Below are positions 52,635 through 61,024 of a stretch of 64,000 nucleotides of DNA, one piece after another (positions within the stretch are counted from its first letter, which is position 1; every line of letters starts with the position of its first letter). This DNA is from Ancylomarina sp963977525. GTDB lineage: Bacteria > Bacteroidota > Bacteroidia > Bacteroidales > Marinifilaceae. The translations under genes and the position numbers were made by a program. The DNA lies in NCBI GenBank assembly GCA_963977525.1, contig CAXBPC010000010.1:1-64000 (forward strand), written 5' to 3'. The notes below the pieces were generated by a model, which worked only from the letters and a program-made list of their open reading frames with translations, ran no database searches and had not been told where the DNA came from.

Positions 52635-52677
52635 AAATCCCCCCAAACGCAATCACGTTTGAGGGGATTTTTGTTTT
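52635..52677 (+). terminator. Terminator on the plus strand with no visible upstream gene
   Basis: A 15-position stem with one mismatch (AAATCCCCCCAAACG / CGTTTGAGGGGATTT), a 6-nt loop and a TTGTTTT tail. The nearest plus-strand gene upstream ends at 49613. It closely resembles the terminator at 53789-53829. Confidence 0.8.
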
Positions 52678-52843
52678 ACACACATATTAAATAAATAAAA
52701 AAGTATAAATAGTTTTGTTAGATAGCTTATTGTTAAGATTATTTTTCTTAATTTCATTCTGCAATTTGAAAATATGTAAAAGAAAGAGAGGCGTTTAAGC
52801 CGATGACGTTGATAAGTAGGGGGTGGTAGTGGAGCTGTGAGAT

Positions 52844-53012
52844 GGAAAAATGCATTTGTAGGTCTGGAAAACGCATATGTAGGCTCGGGAAACGTAAATG
52901 CAGCTATGTAAAAGGCATTTGCGGGCTCGGAAAATGGAAATGTAGGCAAGGAAAACGCAAATGTAAGCCCGGAAAATAGAAATGTAAAGAAGAATTATTC
53001 AAATGTAATTTA
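52844..53012. repeat. 21-bp-periodic array upstream of the gene at 53036
   Basis: Eight units with exact 21-bp steps: unit starts at 52845 (one base irregular), 52866, 52887, 52908, 52929, 52950, 52971 and 52992. The common pattern is GGAAAA-cG-cAAATGTAGGC. Conservation is best in the middle and poor in the last unit (GAATTATTCAAATGTAATT). The array ends 23 bp before the ATG of the next gene, so it is promoter or leader DNA. The period equals that of the array at 14103-14520, but the sequence is different. Confidence 0.9.
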
Positions 53013-53035
53013 TAATTAACCCAAAAATCAAAATT

Positions 53036-53695
53036 ATGGCATCCCGTACAAAATTAACTGATACAGAAACCCTAGAACAGTATCGTGTCGCATTAGATAA
53101 TGCAAAAAAACAAGCCGATATTGCATCTATTATGACAGCTTTAGGTTTCGGTCCGGAGATAATCGACGAAGGTGTAAGCTTATTGGCAATAACTCGCCAA
53201 GCCTACGATGGTAATCAAACCGAAGACGATGAAACCAACGCAGCCTATGCAGGTTTTGCCAACAAAAAAGCTTCGCTAAACGATATCTTCAATATGCATC
53301 GCAAAAAAGCCAAGGTTGTCTTTCGCAACGATCCATTAGTATCAGACAAATTGGCAATTTCTCACGGTAAAGAACGTACCTACATTCGTTGGGTCGAGTC
53401 TGCTAAGAAATTCTATAGCGTTGCCATCGCCGATGCTGATATCCAAGCCAAGCTAATCCGTTTAAAAGTTAGTCTAGAAGATTTAACGGCAGCCAACACC
53501 CTAATAACCGAAATGGAAGCTGCACGCTCGCTATACCTCCAAGAAAAGGGCGAATCGCAAGAGGCAACTCGCATAAAAGATGAAGCCTTTTACAGCATAG
53601 ACGATTGGATGAGTGAATTCTACGCCGTTGCCAAAATCGGATTAGAAGATAAACCACAACTGTTAGAGGCATTAGGCAAAATGGTTAGAAACTAA
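53036..53695 (+). CDS. Helical protein of unknown function downstream of the 21-bp array
   Basis: A 219-residue soluble, largely helical protein with no signal peptide or membrane segment. Long amphipathic helices cover most of the sequence, including TETLEQYRVALDNAKKQAD and DLTAANTLITEMEAARSL. The start ATG follows the array by 23 bp. Codons use more C-ending forms (ACC, AAC, GCC, GAC) than the AT-rich neighbours, which suggests recent transfer or a different expression class. It is bounded by similar terminators at 52635 and 53789, like a self-contained cassette. The family was not recognised. Confidence 0.8.
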   Translation: MASRTKLTDTETLEQYRVALDNAKKQADIASIMTALGFGPEIIDEGVSLLAITRQAYDGNQTEDDETNAAYAGFANKKASLNDIFNMHRKKAKVVFRNDPLVSDKLAISHGKERTYIRWVESAKKFYSVAIADADIQAKLIRLKVSLEDLTAANTLITEMEAARSLYLQEKGESQEATRIKDEAFYSIDDWMSEFYAVAKIGLEDKPQLLEALGKMVRN

Positions 53696-53708
53696 ACCCT
53701 TGCTGGTG

Positions 53709-53753
53709 CGCGATTAGCTTCACTGATCTCCACTTCGTTTCGGTAGTATCGCG
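53709..53753. repeat. Imperfect palindrome after the unknown gene
   Basis: The arms CGCGAT (53709-53714) and ATCGCG (53748-53753) flank a GC-richer loop containing CTCCACTTCGTTTCGG. It resembles intergenic REP-like elements and lies 14 bp after the stop at 53695. Confidence 0.4.
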
Positions 53754-53788
53754 TTCCACATACAACTACATACTTTTCTAATAAAAGC

Positions 53789-53829
53789 AATCCCCAAACT
53801 CTCACAAGTTTGGGGATTCTTTTTTTGCT
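53789..53829. terminator. Terminator between the unknown gene and arfB
   Basis: A stem AATCCCCAAACT / AGTTTGGGGATT with a short loop, followed by CTTTTTTT on the plus strand. On the minus strand the flank is TTGCTTTTATT, so it may also end arfB. Confidence 0.9.
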
Positions 53830-53853
53830 AGCATTTTCCATTGACAATCCCAA

Positions 53854-54276
53854 TTATTCATTCCAATCCGAACTGCTTCTACGTGTCTTCTTTTCAGCAC
53901 CAATTCGTTTAGCTTTCAATCTTCTTTCTTTAGAACCACGGCTTGGCTTTGTTGGCCTACGCTTTTTCACGGGAGTAAAAACTTGTGTCAGCAAATCAAA
54001 GAATTTCTCAACTGCAGCTTGTTTATTCTTCAATTGAGAACGATCGGCCTGAACAACAATGCTTAATATACCATCGTTATTGATTCTTGTAGCTAGTTTT
54101 AAAAAGATAATTGCCTTATCCGATTCTTCAAGTAGTTGTGACTCCCTTACATCAAAACGCAATTCGACTCTTGAACTCACCTTGTTCACGTGCTGTCCAC
54201 CAGGACCACTGCTGCGTGAGGTTTGGAATTTAAACTCTCTAAAGAAAGAATCTCGGTCGGTGATGGGAAGTCGCAT
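53854..54276 (-). CDS. arfB: Peptidyl-tRNA hydrolase ArfB (ribosome rescue)
   Basis: A 140-residue single-domain release-factor-like protein. The GGQ motif lies in SSGPGGQHVNKVSSRVELRFD near residues 22-42, and the C-terminal tail is basic (KKRRPTKPSRGSKERRLKAKRIGAEKK), which enters the empty mRNA channel of stalled ribosomes. Release of stalled peptides is the established role of the family. Confidence 0.95.
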   Translation of the reverse strand: MRLPITDRDSFFREFKFQTSRSSGPGGQHVNKVSSRVELRFDVRESQLLEESDKAIIFLKLATRINNDGILSIVVQADRSQLKNKQAAVEKFFDLLTQVFTPVKKRRPTKPSRGSKERRLKAKRIGAEKKTRRSSSDWNE

Positions 54277-54332
54277 GATAAAGAATAGGAGGTATTAAAG
54301 TGTATTGACTAAATTCGGTTTACTTGGTAATA

Positions 54333-54367
54333 CAAAAGTATGATTTTAAGTTAATAAATATGGCAAA
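54333..54367 (-). promoter_or_regulatory. Candidate promoter of arfB
   Basis: The minus strand reads TTTG (54364-54367), 23 nt, then an exact -7 box TACTTTTG (54333-54340), 57 bp upstream of arfB. The -33 element overlaps the T-tract of the terminator of the upstream gene. Confidence 0.45.
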
Positions 54368-54406
54368 AGAAAAACCAGCCAATATAAATGTGATACTGGC
54401 TGGTTT
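54368..54406 (-). terminator. Terminator of the GH15 gene
   Basis: A 9-bp stem AAACCAGCC / GGCTGGTTT with a 17-nt loop, followed on the minus strand by TTCTTTTG. It lies 22 bp past the GH15 stop. Confidence 0.82.
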
Positions 54407-54427
54407 CTTATACAATACTCTTAAAAT

Positions 54428-56239
54428 CTAAAGCCTTAGTTGATCAATCAGACTTTCTGGTTCATCGTCATCATCCGATGAGAAATTGATAGCCGTTTCG
54501 ATAATAGCCAAGTGTGAATAGGCTTGAGGGAAATTACCCAGCAATCGTTTCGTATCAAAATCAATATCCTCTGAAAATAGACCCAAATGGTTGGAATAGC
54601 TCATAAGAATGTCAAATTTATCTTTGGCTTCCTTCTTTCGTCCAATCTTAAATAGGCTATTTATTAGCCAGAATGAACAAATGGTAAAGGCAGATTTGGG
54701 TGTTCCAAAATCATCCTGATTCTTATAGCGAAACATCAATCCATCGTGCTCCAATTCTTTCTGAATAGTAAGGACGGTAGAAATATATTTTTCATCAGTG
54801 GCCTCAATAAAGCCATAGTTTTCCATTAATAAAACCGATGCATCCAAATCATCGGAGCCGTAATGCTGGGTAAAAGCTTGTTTCTTTTCACTCCAGGCAT
54901 TTTTCATGATGTCTTCTTTAACGGCATCGCGATACGGTGTCCACTTATTCACATAGTAATCTGCTTTTAAAAGCACTGCAATTTTTACAGCACGATCGAA
55001 AGCCACCCAGCACATAACCTTGCTAAAAGTAAAATGCAGACTCTTTCCACGAATTTCCCAGATACCTCTATCAGGTTCGCGCCAGTTTTCATCTACTACA
55101 TTCACAATACTTCGCACAATGGTGCAGAGTTCTTCGGTATGTTCCAATGAATTTTCAAACAATTCAAATTGCTGATGAATCAAGTCCAATAGAATCCCAT
55201 AAATATCGTTTTGTTTTTGCTTATAAGCAGCGTTTCCAACTCGAACAGGTTTCGAGCCATCATAGCCCGAAAGATGATTCAATTCGTATTCAGAGAGTTT
55301 TTTTTCGCCATTGATACCATACATGATCTGGACCTTTTCCTTTTTTTCAGGGATAATATCCATAATGAAATCTAAGTAACGTTTTGCCACATTATAATGT
55401 CCCAATTGGGTAAGGATTTTCACCACCATAGAGCCATCTCGAATCCAACAGAAACGATAATCCCAATTCCGAACTTCACCAAGGGTCTCAGGTAAAGAAG
55501 TGGTTATAGCAGCCAATACGGCACCCGATTTCTGATAGTTAAGTAATTTTAAAACCAAAGCCGAACGGGTGATTTCTTCTTTATATTTAGGATAGATTTT
55601 CGTTTTTTCAGACCAATTTAGCCAATAGGTTTTTGTCCTCTGTAAAATCAGATAAATTCTTTCATCTGTTTGTCTTAAAAGTTTCTGATTATAAGTGACA
55701 AGACAAAATTCATGTTTGTCAAGGCAAATAATATCTTGATTTAAAATAGCATTGCAATCAAAACTAGGATATAAATAAAGAGAATCATAAGTTCCAGTAG
55801 TTGTATATGATTTAATAAAACCGAACTGAGCATGCTTATTTTGAGTGTGATTACGCGCATAATCCAACTTGGGGTTGTAGTGAATGCGGAAAGTTGGTTT
55901 CCCTTTTATGTGTTTAAAATATCGAACAAGATCAGGTGGCGCATAGTAATCATTATTCTCGGTGATATATCGAGGCATAAAATCGACAAGTTCAAAAGTC
56001 CCATCCTCGCATACGAAACGTGTATACAGAATATTGGTGTTTTTTTTATAGTACTGAACACTGCGAATTAATTTTTCAGGAATAACCTCAAAGCTACCTC
56101 CTTTATCCTTATCCAGAATTTTAGCAAAAGCAGACGATGAATCGAATTGAGGTAAACATAACCAGTCTAAAGAACCTTTTTCAGATATTAGTGCTGCAGA
56201 CCGACAATTTCCAATCACTCCATAATTTAAATTTTTCAT
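54428..56239 (-). CDS. Glycoside hydrolase family 15 protein (trehalase/glucoamylase-like)
   Basis: A 603-residue enzyme with an N-terminal beta-sandwich (about 1-210) and an (alpha/alpha)6 barrel. Typical blocks are IGNCRSAALISEKGSLDWLCLPQFDS at the start, TSLPETLGEVRNWDYRFCWIRDGSM (about 252-276) and VDENWREPDRGIWEIRGK (about 384-401) with the acidic catalytic candidate. It is divergently arranged with the trehalose synthesis fusion gene, which supports trehalose as substrate. GH15 members also include glucoamylases. Confidence 0.9.
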   Translation of the reverse strand: MKNLNYGVIGNCRSAALISEKGSLDWLCLPQFDSSSAFAKILDKDKGGSFEVIPEKLIRSVQYYKKNTNILYTRFVCEDGTFELVDFMPRYITENNDYYAPPDLVRYFKHIKGKPTFRIHYNPKLDYARNHTQNKHAQFGFIKSYTTTGTYDSLYLYPSFDCNAILNQDIICLDKHEFCLVTYNQKLLRQTDERIYLILQRTKTYWLNWSEKTKIYPKYKEEITRSALVLKLLNYQKSGAVLAAITTSLPETLGEVRNWDYRFCWIRDGSMVVKILTQLGHYNVAKRYLDFIMDIIPEKKEKVQIMYGINGEKKLSEYELNHLSGYDGSKPVRVGNAAYKQKQNDIYGILLDLIHQQFELFENSLEHTEELCTIVRSIVNVVDENWREPDRGIWEIRGKSLHFTFSKVMCWVAFDRAVKIAVLLKADYYVNKWTPYRDAVKEDIMKNAWSEKKQAFTQHYGSDDLDASVLLMENYGFIEATDEKYISTVLTIQKELEHDGLMFRYKNQDDFGTPKSAFTICSFWLINSLFKIGRKKEAKDKFDILMSYSNHLGLFSEDIDFDTKRLLGNFPQAYSHLAIIETAINFSSDDDDEPESLIDQLRL

Positions 56240-56342
56240 AAAAAAAGATTACTTTAGTATATGGTCATATTTAACAAATCTTAAAGTAGCTAAATTTCAT
56301 GACTTTCGAATAATTTGCTAATAAAATATCACACTCAATTTT

Positions 56343-58550
56343 ATGAATAGAATACACATTGTTTCCAATAGGCTTCCAGTTAGTATCAACGTAAATGATG
56401 ATATAATAGAACTTATTCCAAGTGTAGGAGGTCTTGCAACCGGCATGAGATCGGTATATAAAGCATATAACGGGAAGTGGATAGGCTGGCCCGGTTTGCC
56501 TAGCGACGATATAGATGATGAGCTAAGTAGTAGAATCGATAAGGAGTTAGAAAAGGAAGATTGTGTGTCAGTTCACCTTTCAAAAGAAGAGATCGATTTG
56601 TATTACGATGGTTTTAGTAACCGTACAATTTGGCCATTATTCCACTATTTTGCACAATATATCGATTACGATCCTGAACTTTGGGAAGCATTTGTCAAAG
56701 TGAATCAGAAATTTGCCGATAAGGCTCTTGAAACCATAGAAGAAGGTGATACTATTTGGATTCATGATTACCAATTGCTCTTGGTCCCTGAAATGATTAA
56801 ATCGAAGAAACCTGGCGTTATTGTTGGTTTTTTCCTTCATATTCCTTTTCCATCGTTTGAGGTTTTTCGGATTTTACCTTGGCGAAAGGAATTGATTCAA
56901 GGCATGTTGGGGGCTGACTTAATTGGTTTTCACACTTACGATTATCAACGTCATTTTTTCAGCTCTGTTCGTCGATTAATGGGGCATGATATTTCCTTCA
57001 ACCAAATTCATATAGAAGATAGAATTATCATTGTTGATGCTTTCCCGATGGGGATTGATTACGACAAATTCAAAAATGCAGCAACAGATGTCTTTCAAAA
57101 ACCTCTCCAGGAAAAATCTGAACTTCATCGTGAACTGGAGAAGTATTTCTTGCTATCTCCTGATAGAAAATTGATTCTTTCTATTGATAGGCTGGATTAT
57201 TCGAAAGGAATCCCGAATCGTTTAGAAGCTTTTTTGAAGTTTCTAGAAACCTATCCTGAGTTCGTAGGTAAAGTTACCTTAATCATGCTTGCAGTGCCAT
57301 CTCGAGGGACGGTTGAACATTATATCAACCTTAAAAAAGAAGTCGATGAGTTGGTTGGGAAAGTGAATGGACAATTTGGGAATATCAATTACACACCGGT
57401 TTGGTATTTCTACCGTTCAATGCCATTCGAAAGCCTAATTGAATTGTACAGTTCTTGTGATGTAGCATTAGTTACACCAGTTCGTGATGGAATGAATTTG
57501 GTCGCCAAGGAATATGTGGCTTCAAGAACTAACCGTACTGGTGTGATTATTCTGAGTGAAATGGCAGGAGTTGCCAAAGAAATGGGAGAGGCTTTGATAA
57601 TCAATCCGAATAACACCAACGAAATTGCAGATAGTATTCAACAGGCTTTGACTATGCCACTTGATGAGCAGCGTGAGCGAATGATCTTTCTTCAGGATAG
57701 AATTAAGCGTTATGATGTGTTTAAATGGGCAAGTGAGTTTGTGAAATCTCTATCGAAGGTTGAGAAGATACAGAGTTCTTTGCATGCAAAGCGGGTTAAC
57801 GCAAATATAATGGATAAAATTCGCAGCGATTATAAGGGGACTAAGATGCGTGCTATTTTCTTGGATTATGATGGCACACTTACAGGATTTAAAAAGAACC
57901 CTAATGATGCGATACCTAATGAAGAATTGCATGAATTGCTTTATAAGTTGGAAGCAGATCCAAAAAATGTAATTACGATTATTAGCGGTCGAGATAGAGA
58001 AAGTCTTGAGACTTGGTTTGAAGGGCACAAGATCAATTTAATAGTTGAGCATGGGGTTTGGAGTAAGAAGTTTGGTAAAGATTGGAAAATGCTTACTAAT
58101 GCAACAGATACTTGGAAATCGAGCATACAACCAATTCTTGAGACCTTTGTAGATCGTACACCAGGAACCTTTATAGAGGAAAAAAACTATTCGTTAGTTT
58201 GGCATTTTAGAAAAGCCGAGCCTGAACAAGCTGATTTAAGAGCCAACGAGCTAAAGGATGAGCTGACAACTATGATAGCCAATCACAATTTGGAAATTTT
58301 GGAAGGCAATAAAGTGATTGAGGTGAAAACAGGTGGTATAAACAAAGGTATTGCCGCTTTGCAATTTCTTAAGAATAAACCATTCGACTTTGTTTTTGCC
58401 ATTGGCGATGATTGGACAGATGAATATATGTTTAGAGAGCTGCCAGAAACGGCTCACACCATTAAAGTGGGCTTAAAACATACGGCAGCAAAGTATAAGG
58501 TCGAGTCAGTGAGTGCTGTTCGTACTTTCTTATCAAAACTGATAGACTAA
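56343..58550 (+). CDS. otsAB: Bifunctional trehalose-6-phosphate synthase/phosphatase (OtsA-OtsB fusion)
   Basis: A 735-residue fusion. Residues 1-470 are a GT20 trehalose-6-phosphate synthase: RIHIVSNRLPVS at the start, SVGGLATGM, VWIHDYQLLLVPEM-type block (IWIHDYQLLLVPEMI), SIDRLDYSKGIPNRL and RDGMNLVAKEY. Residues about 495-735 are a HAD-type phosphatase with IFLDYDGTLTGF, ISGRD and IGDDWTDEYMF. It makes trehalose from UDP-glucose and glucose-6-phosphate. It is divergent from the GH15 gene across a gap of 103 bp. Confidence 0.95.
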   Translation: MNRIHIVSNRLPVSINVNDDIIELIPSVGGLATGMRSVYKAYNGKWIGWPGLPSDDIDDELSSRIDKELEKEDCVSVHLSKEEIDLYYDGFSNRTIWPLFHYFAQYIDYDPELWEAFVKVNQKFADKALETIEEGDTIWIHDYQLLLVPEMIKSKKPGVIVGFFLHIPFPSFEVFRILPWRKELIQGMLGADLIGFHTYDYQRHFFSSVRRLMGHDISFNQIHIEDRIIIVDAFPMGIDYDKFKNAATDVFQKPLQEKSELHRELEKYFLLSPDRKLILSIDRLDYSKGIPNRLEAFLKFLETYPEFVGKVTLIMLAVPSRGTVEHYINLKKEVDELVGKVNGQFGNINYTPVWYFYRSMPFESLIELYSSCDVALVTPVRDGMNLVAKEYVASRTNRTGVIILSEMAGVAKEMGEALIINPNNTNEIADSIQQALTMPLDEQRERMIFLQDRIKRYDVFKWASEFVKSLSKVEKIQSSLHAKRVNANIMDKIRSDYKGTKMRAIFLDYDGTLTGFKKNPNDAIPNEELHELLYKLEADPKNVITIISGRDRESLETWFEGHKINLIVEHGVWSKKFGKDWKMLTNATDTWKSSIQPILETFVDRTPGTFIEEKNYSLVWHFRKAEPEQADLRANELKDELTTMIANHNLEILEGNKVIEVKTGGINKGIAALQFLKNKPFDFVFAIGDDWTDEYMFRELPETAHTIKVGLKHTAAKYKVESVSAVRTFLSKLID

Positions 58551-58570
58551 AGTAATAAATATAATTTTTT

Positions 58571-58604
58571 AGGCGACATGACTATTCATGTCGCCTTTAT
58601 TGTT
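58571..58604 (+). terminator. Terminator after otsAB
   Basis: A perfect 11-bp stem AGGCGACATGA / TCATGTCGCCT with a 4-nt loop, then TTATTG. Confidence 0.85.
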
Positions 58605-58626
58605 TTAAAAGATTTTAAGTAACTCC

Positions 58627-59745
58627 TTAAAATAATATACATACTGGGCTATAAGCCTCAATTTGCCCCACATATTCTAATAAGCCTGTTACTTTATCAC
58701 GTTTAAATGAAACGATATTGTTTGTATGTTGGTTTGCAACCAGTAAGAAGTTGCCATCAGGAGATATTGTGAAATTACGTGGCCACTTACCATGAGTCGA
58801 TTCATGACTCAGTAGATTTAAAGATCCATCACGTTTATTAACCTTATATATAACAATGCTATTATGCCCTCTATTGGATGCATATAAAAATTTTCCATCT
58901 GAAGAAATATGTATATCAGCGGAATAATTAGCTTCGGGATATGCTTTAGGTAAAGTTGAATAAGAAAGAACTTTATTGTATCGATCTTTATCTGTCTTTC
59001 GTACTAAGCTTACCGTACTATTTAATTCATTTAAGACATAAATCCATTTATTATTAGGGCCAAACGCAAGATGACGCGGTCCAGCACCATCAGTCATCTT
59101 CAGTTTATATGAATCTTCAGCATGTAATTTATGAAGGATAGTATCTAGCTGCGAGAACCAGAGTTCGTTTGTTCCCAAATCTACAGAGATAACACTATTG
59201 TTTGAGGATTCGAACCAAGCCGAATGTGCATGGGGTGCTTGTTGTCGATCACCTATTCCTTTACCACTATGCTGTTGAATATCAAGTAAAGAAGATAACT
59301 CACCCTTACTGTTCAGTTTAAGTAAACCAACATTTCCACCAGAATAGTTGGCTGTTAATACATAACCATTTGGGTTTGTACTTACAAAGCAAGGATGAGC
59401 GCCACCTGTTGTACTTTTATTAATAAACGAAAGGCTATCATTTGAAACGGAAAAAGATTCGATTGTACCTACTTTAGCATCATTCCTAATTTCATTTGTA
59501 GCTAGAAGATATTTTCTATTATCACTCATAGCTAAGAAAGAAGGATTCTCAGACTTTGCAACCAAACCTAGAGATTTTAGCTGTCCATTTTTATCTAACT
59601 TATATTTGTAGATACCTTCACTCTTTTTATCGGTATATGTACCCACGTAAAAAGAATAACTATTGCTGTCTTGCTTAATTTCTTTTTTAGAAGTCTTACA
59701 TCCTGTTAATACAACAAGGATTATACAGACAATTTGGTATTTCAT
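58627..59745 (-). CDS. Lactonase family beta-propeller lipoprotein
   Basis: A 372-residue seven-bladed propeller of the 6-phosphogluconolactonase (YbhE-like) family. The lipoprotein signal MKYQIVCIILVVLTGCKTS places the lipidated Cys at 16. Typical blocks are FYVGTYTDKKSEGIY, GPRHLAFGPNNKWIYVLNE and WPRNFTISPDGNFLLVANQ. The envelope location differs from the cytosolic E. coli enzyme, so the substrate may not be 6-phosphogluconolactone. It is 50 bp downstream of the CNNM gene, likely one operon. Confidence 0.88.
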   Translation of the reverse strand: MKYQIVCIILVVLTGCKTSKKEIKQDSNSYSFYVGTYTDKKSEGIYKYKLDKNGQLKSLGLVAKSENPSFLAMSDNRKYLLATNEIRNDAKVGTIESFSVSNDSLSFINKSTTGGAHPCFVSTNPNGYVLTANYSGGNVGLLKLNSKGELSSLLDIQQHSGKGIGDRQQAPHAHSAWFESSNNSVISVDLGTNELWFSQLDTILHKLHAEDSYKLKMTDGAGPRHLAFGPNNKWIYVLNELNSTVSLVRKTDKDRYNKVLSYSTLPKAYPEANYSADIHISSDGKFLYASNRGHNSIVIYKVNKRDGSLNLLSHESTHGKWPRNFTISPDGNFLLVANQHTNNIVSFKRDKVTGLLEYVGQIEAYSPVCILF

Positions 59746-59795
59746 AAGAGTATAATATATTTTTAATCCTATTTCGATGATTTTAAAATTTGATT

Positions 59796-60851
59796 TTATT
59801 CATCTGATGTATCAAGAATATCAAATTTTGCCTTGCGTCTTGCCCAACGTTCACGAGCGTATTGCTGCATGTTAATAATTTTATCTCTTTCATCAAGAAT
59901 TTCAATCCCTAAAAGACTTTCAATCACATCTTCCATGGTTACAATACCATCCATACCACCATATTCGTCTATAACAACGGCGATATGTTCTTTCTTATTA
60001 AGTAGGGTTTCCCAAAGTTTTAGAAGAGTTTGAAATTCATGAACGATCACAATTTCTCTACTAAGATCTTTTAACTTCAAATTCTTCTTTTTTTCGGCAA
60101 GTTTCTCGAACACGTTTAGACGAAAAACATAACCGCTTATATTCTCAATATTATCAGAATAAATTGGGATACGAGAATAATAAAGAAAATCCTTATTGGT
60201 TAGAAATTCTTCCAATGTCATGTTCTCACTTGCAGCAGCTACAACAACTCTTGGTGTCATTATTTCAGTTACTTTAACTGCTTTAAGCTTAATCATATTC
60301 TGAATGATTTTGTTTTCACTTTCCTTAAAAACGCCTTCTTCTGCACCTATGTTAGCCATAGCAGAAATTTCCTCCCGACTTACAGAAACATCTTTTGAAT
60401 CCTTAGAAAACATCTTGGTTAGGTAAACTGACATGATAACCAATGGGTAGCAAATAATGACCATCGCATTTATAATGAGGCCAGATGTAAGTGCTAATCG
60501 TCTCCAGTAAGTTGCTCCAATAGTTTTAGGTATAATTTCAGAAAAAATTAATATAAGAAAGGTGAGAATTGCTGAGATAATACCAAAGTAGACTTCTCCA
60601 AATATTTGAGTGGCTTCAGCTCCAACACCTGCTGCTCCAATTGTATGTGCAATGGTATTTAATGAAAGAATAGCTGCAAGTGGTTTCTCAACTTGGTTTT
60701 TGAGTTTAATAAAAACGTGAGATGATTTGTGTCCTTCTTTTTCCTTCACCATAAGAAAAGACATTGGTGTGGAAAGTAAGACCGACTCCATGATAGAACA
60801 TAGGAACGAAATGAAAATGGCTAAACAGAGATAGGCTATAAGAAAAAACAT
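59796..60851 (-). CDS. CNNM/CBS hemolysin-like transporter family protein
   Basis: A 351-residue protein with the CNNM (DUF21) membrane domain (about 1-170, four hydrophobic segments with SEIIPKTIGATYWRR) followed by two CBS domains (about 190-320, VTEIMTPRVVV ... IDEYGGMDGIVTMEDVIESLLG). It ends with a basic tail and lacks the C-terminal CorC_HlyC domain that many relatives have. Magnesium or other cation transport is suspected for the family. It is followed by the lactonase gene. Confidence 0.9.
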   Translation of the reverse strand: MFFLIAYLCLAIFISFLCSIMESVLLSTPMSFLMVKEKEGHKSSHVFIKLKNQVEKPLAAILSLNTIAHTIGAAGVGAEATQIFGEVYFGIISAILTFLILIFSEIIPKTIGATYWRRLALTSGLIINAMVIICYPLVIMSVYLTKMFSKDSKDVSVSREEISAMANIGAEEGVFKESENKIIQNMIKLKAVKVTEIMTPRVVVAAASENMTLEEFLTNKDFLYYSRIPIYSDNIENISGYVFRLNVFEKLAEKKKNLKLKDLSREIVIVHEFQTLLKLWETLLNKKEHIAVVIDEYGGMDGIVTMEDVIESLLGIEILDERDKIINMQQYARERWARRKAKFDILDTSDE

Positions 60852-60968
60852 TGCTGTTGTTTATTGGTGAACTTTCTAATCAAAAATTAAGTTGTAAAAA
60901 CTCATTTGGATATGTGATTCTTTATAAAGATAAGTAAGATTTCATATATGTTCTCCAAAAACGAGTTC

Positions 60969-61005
60969 AAAAAAATCCCCCAAGACAGTAAAGTCAAGGG
61001 GGAAA
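60969..61005 (-). terminator. Terminator of the ABC-F gene
   Basis: A stem TTCCCCCTTGAC / GTCTTGGGGGA with a 6-nt loop, followed on the minus strand by seven T. It lies 20 bp past the stop. Confidence 0.9.
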
Positions 61006-61024
61006 ATATGTATGTCGAATGGTT

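Noticed and set aside
52653..52949. 98-codon minus-strand open frame rich in Pro/Phe heptads
   Set aside because: It reads the 21-bp array plus a terminator hairpin and has no recognisable domain or start signal.
52844..53012. CRISPR or integron attachment sites
   Set aside because: Units are 21 bp with no separate spacers, and there is no integrase or cas gene.
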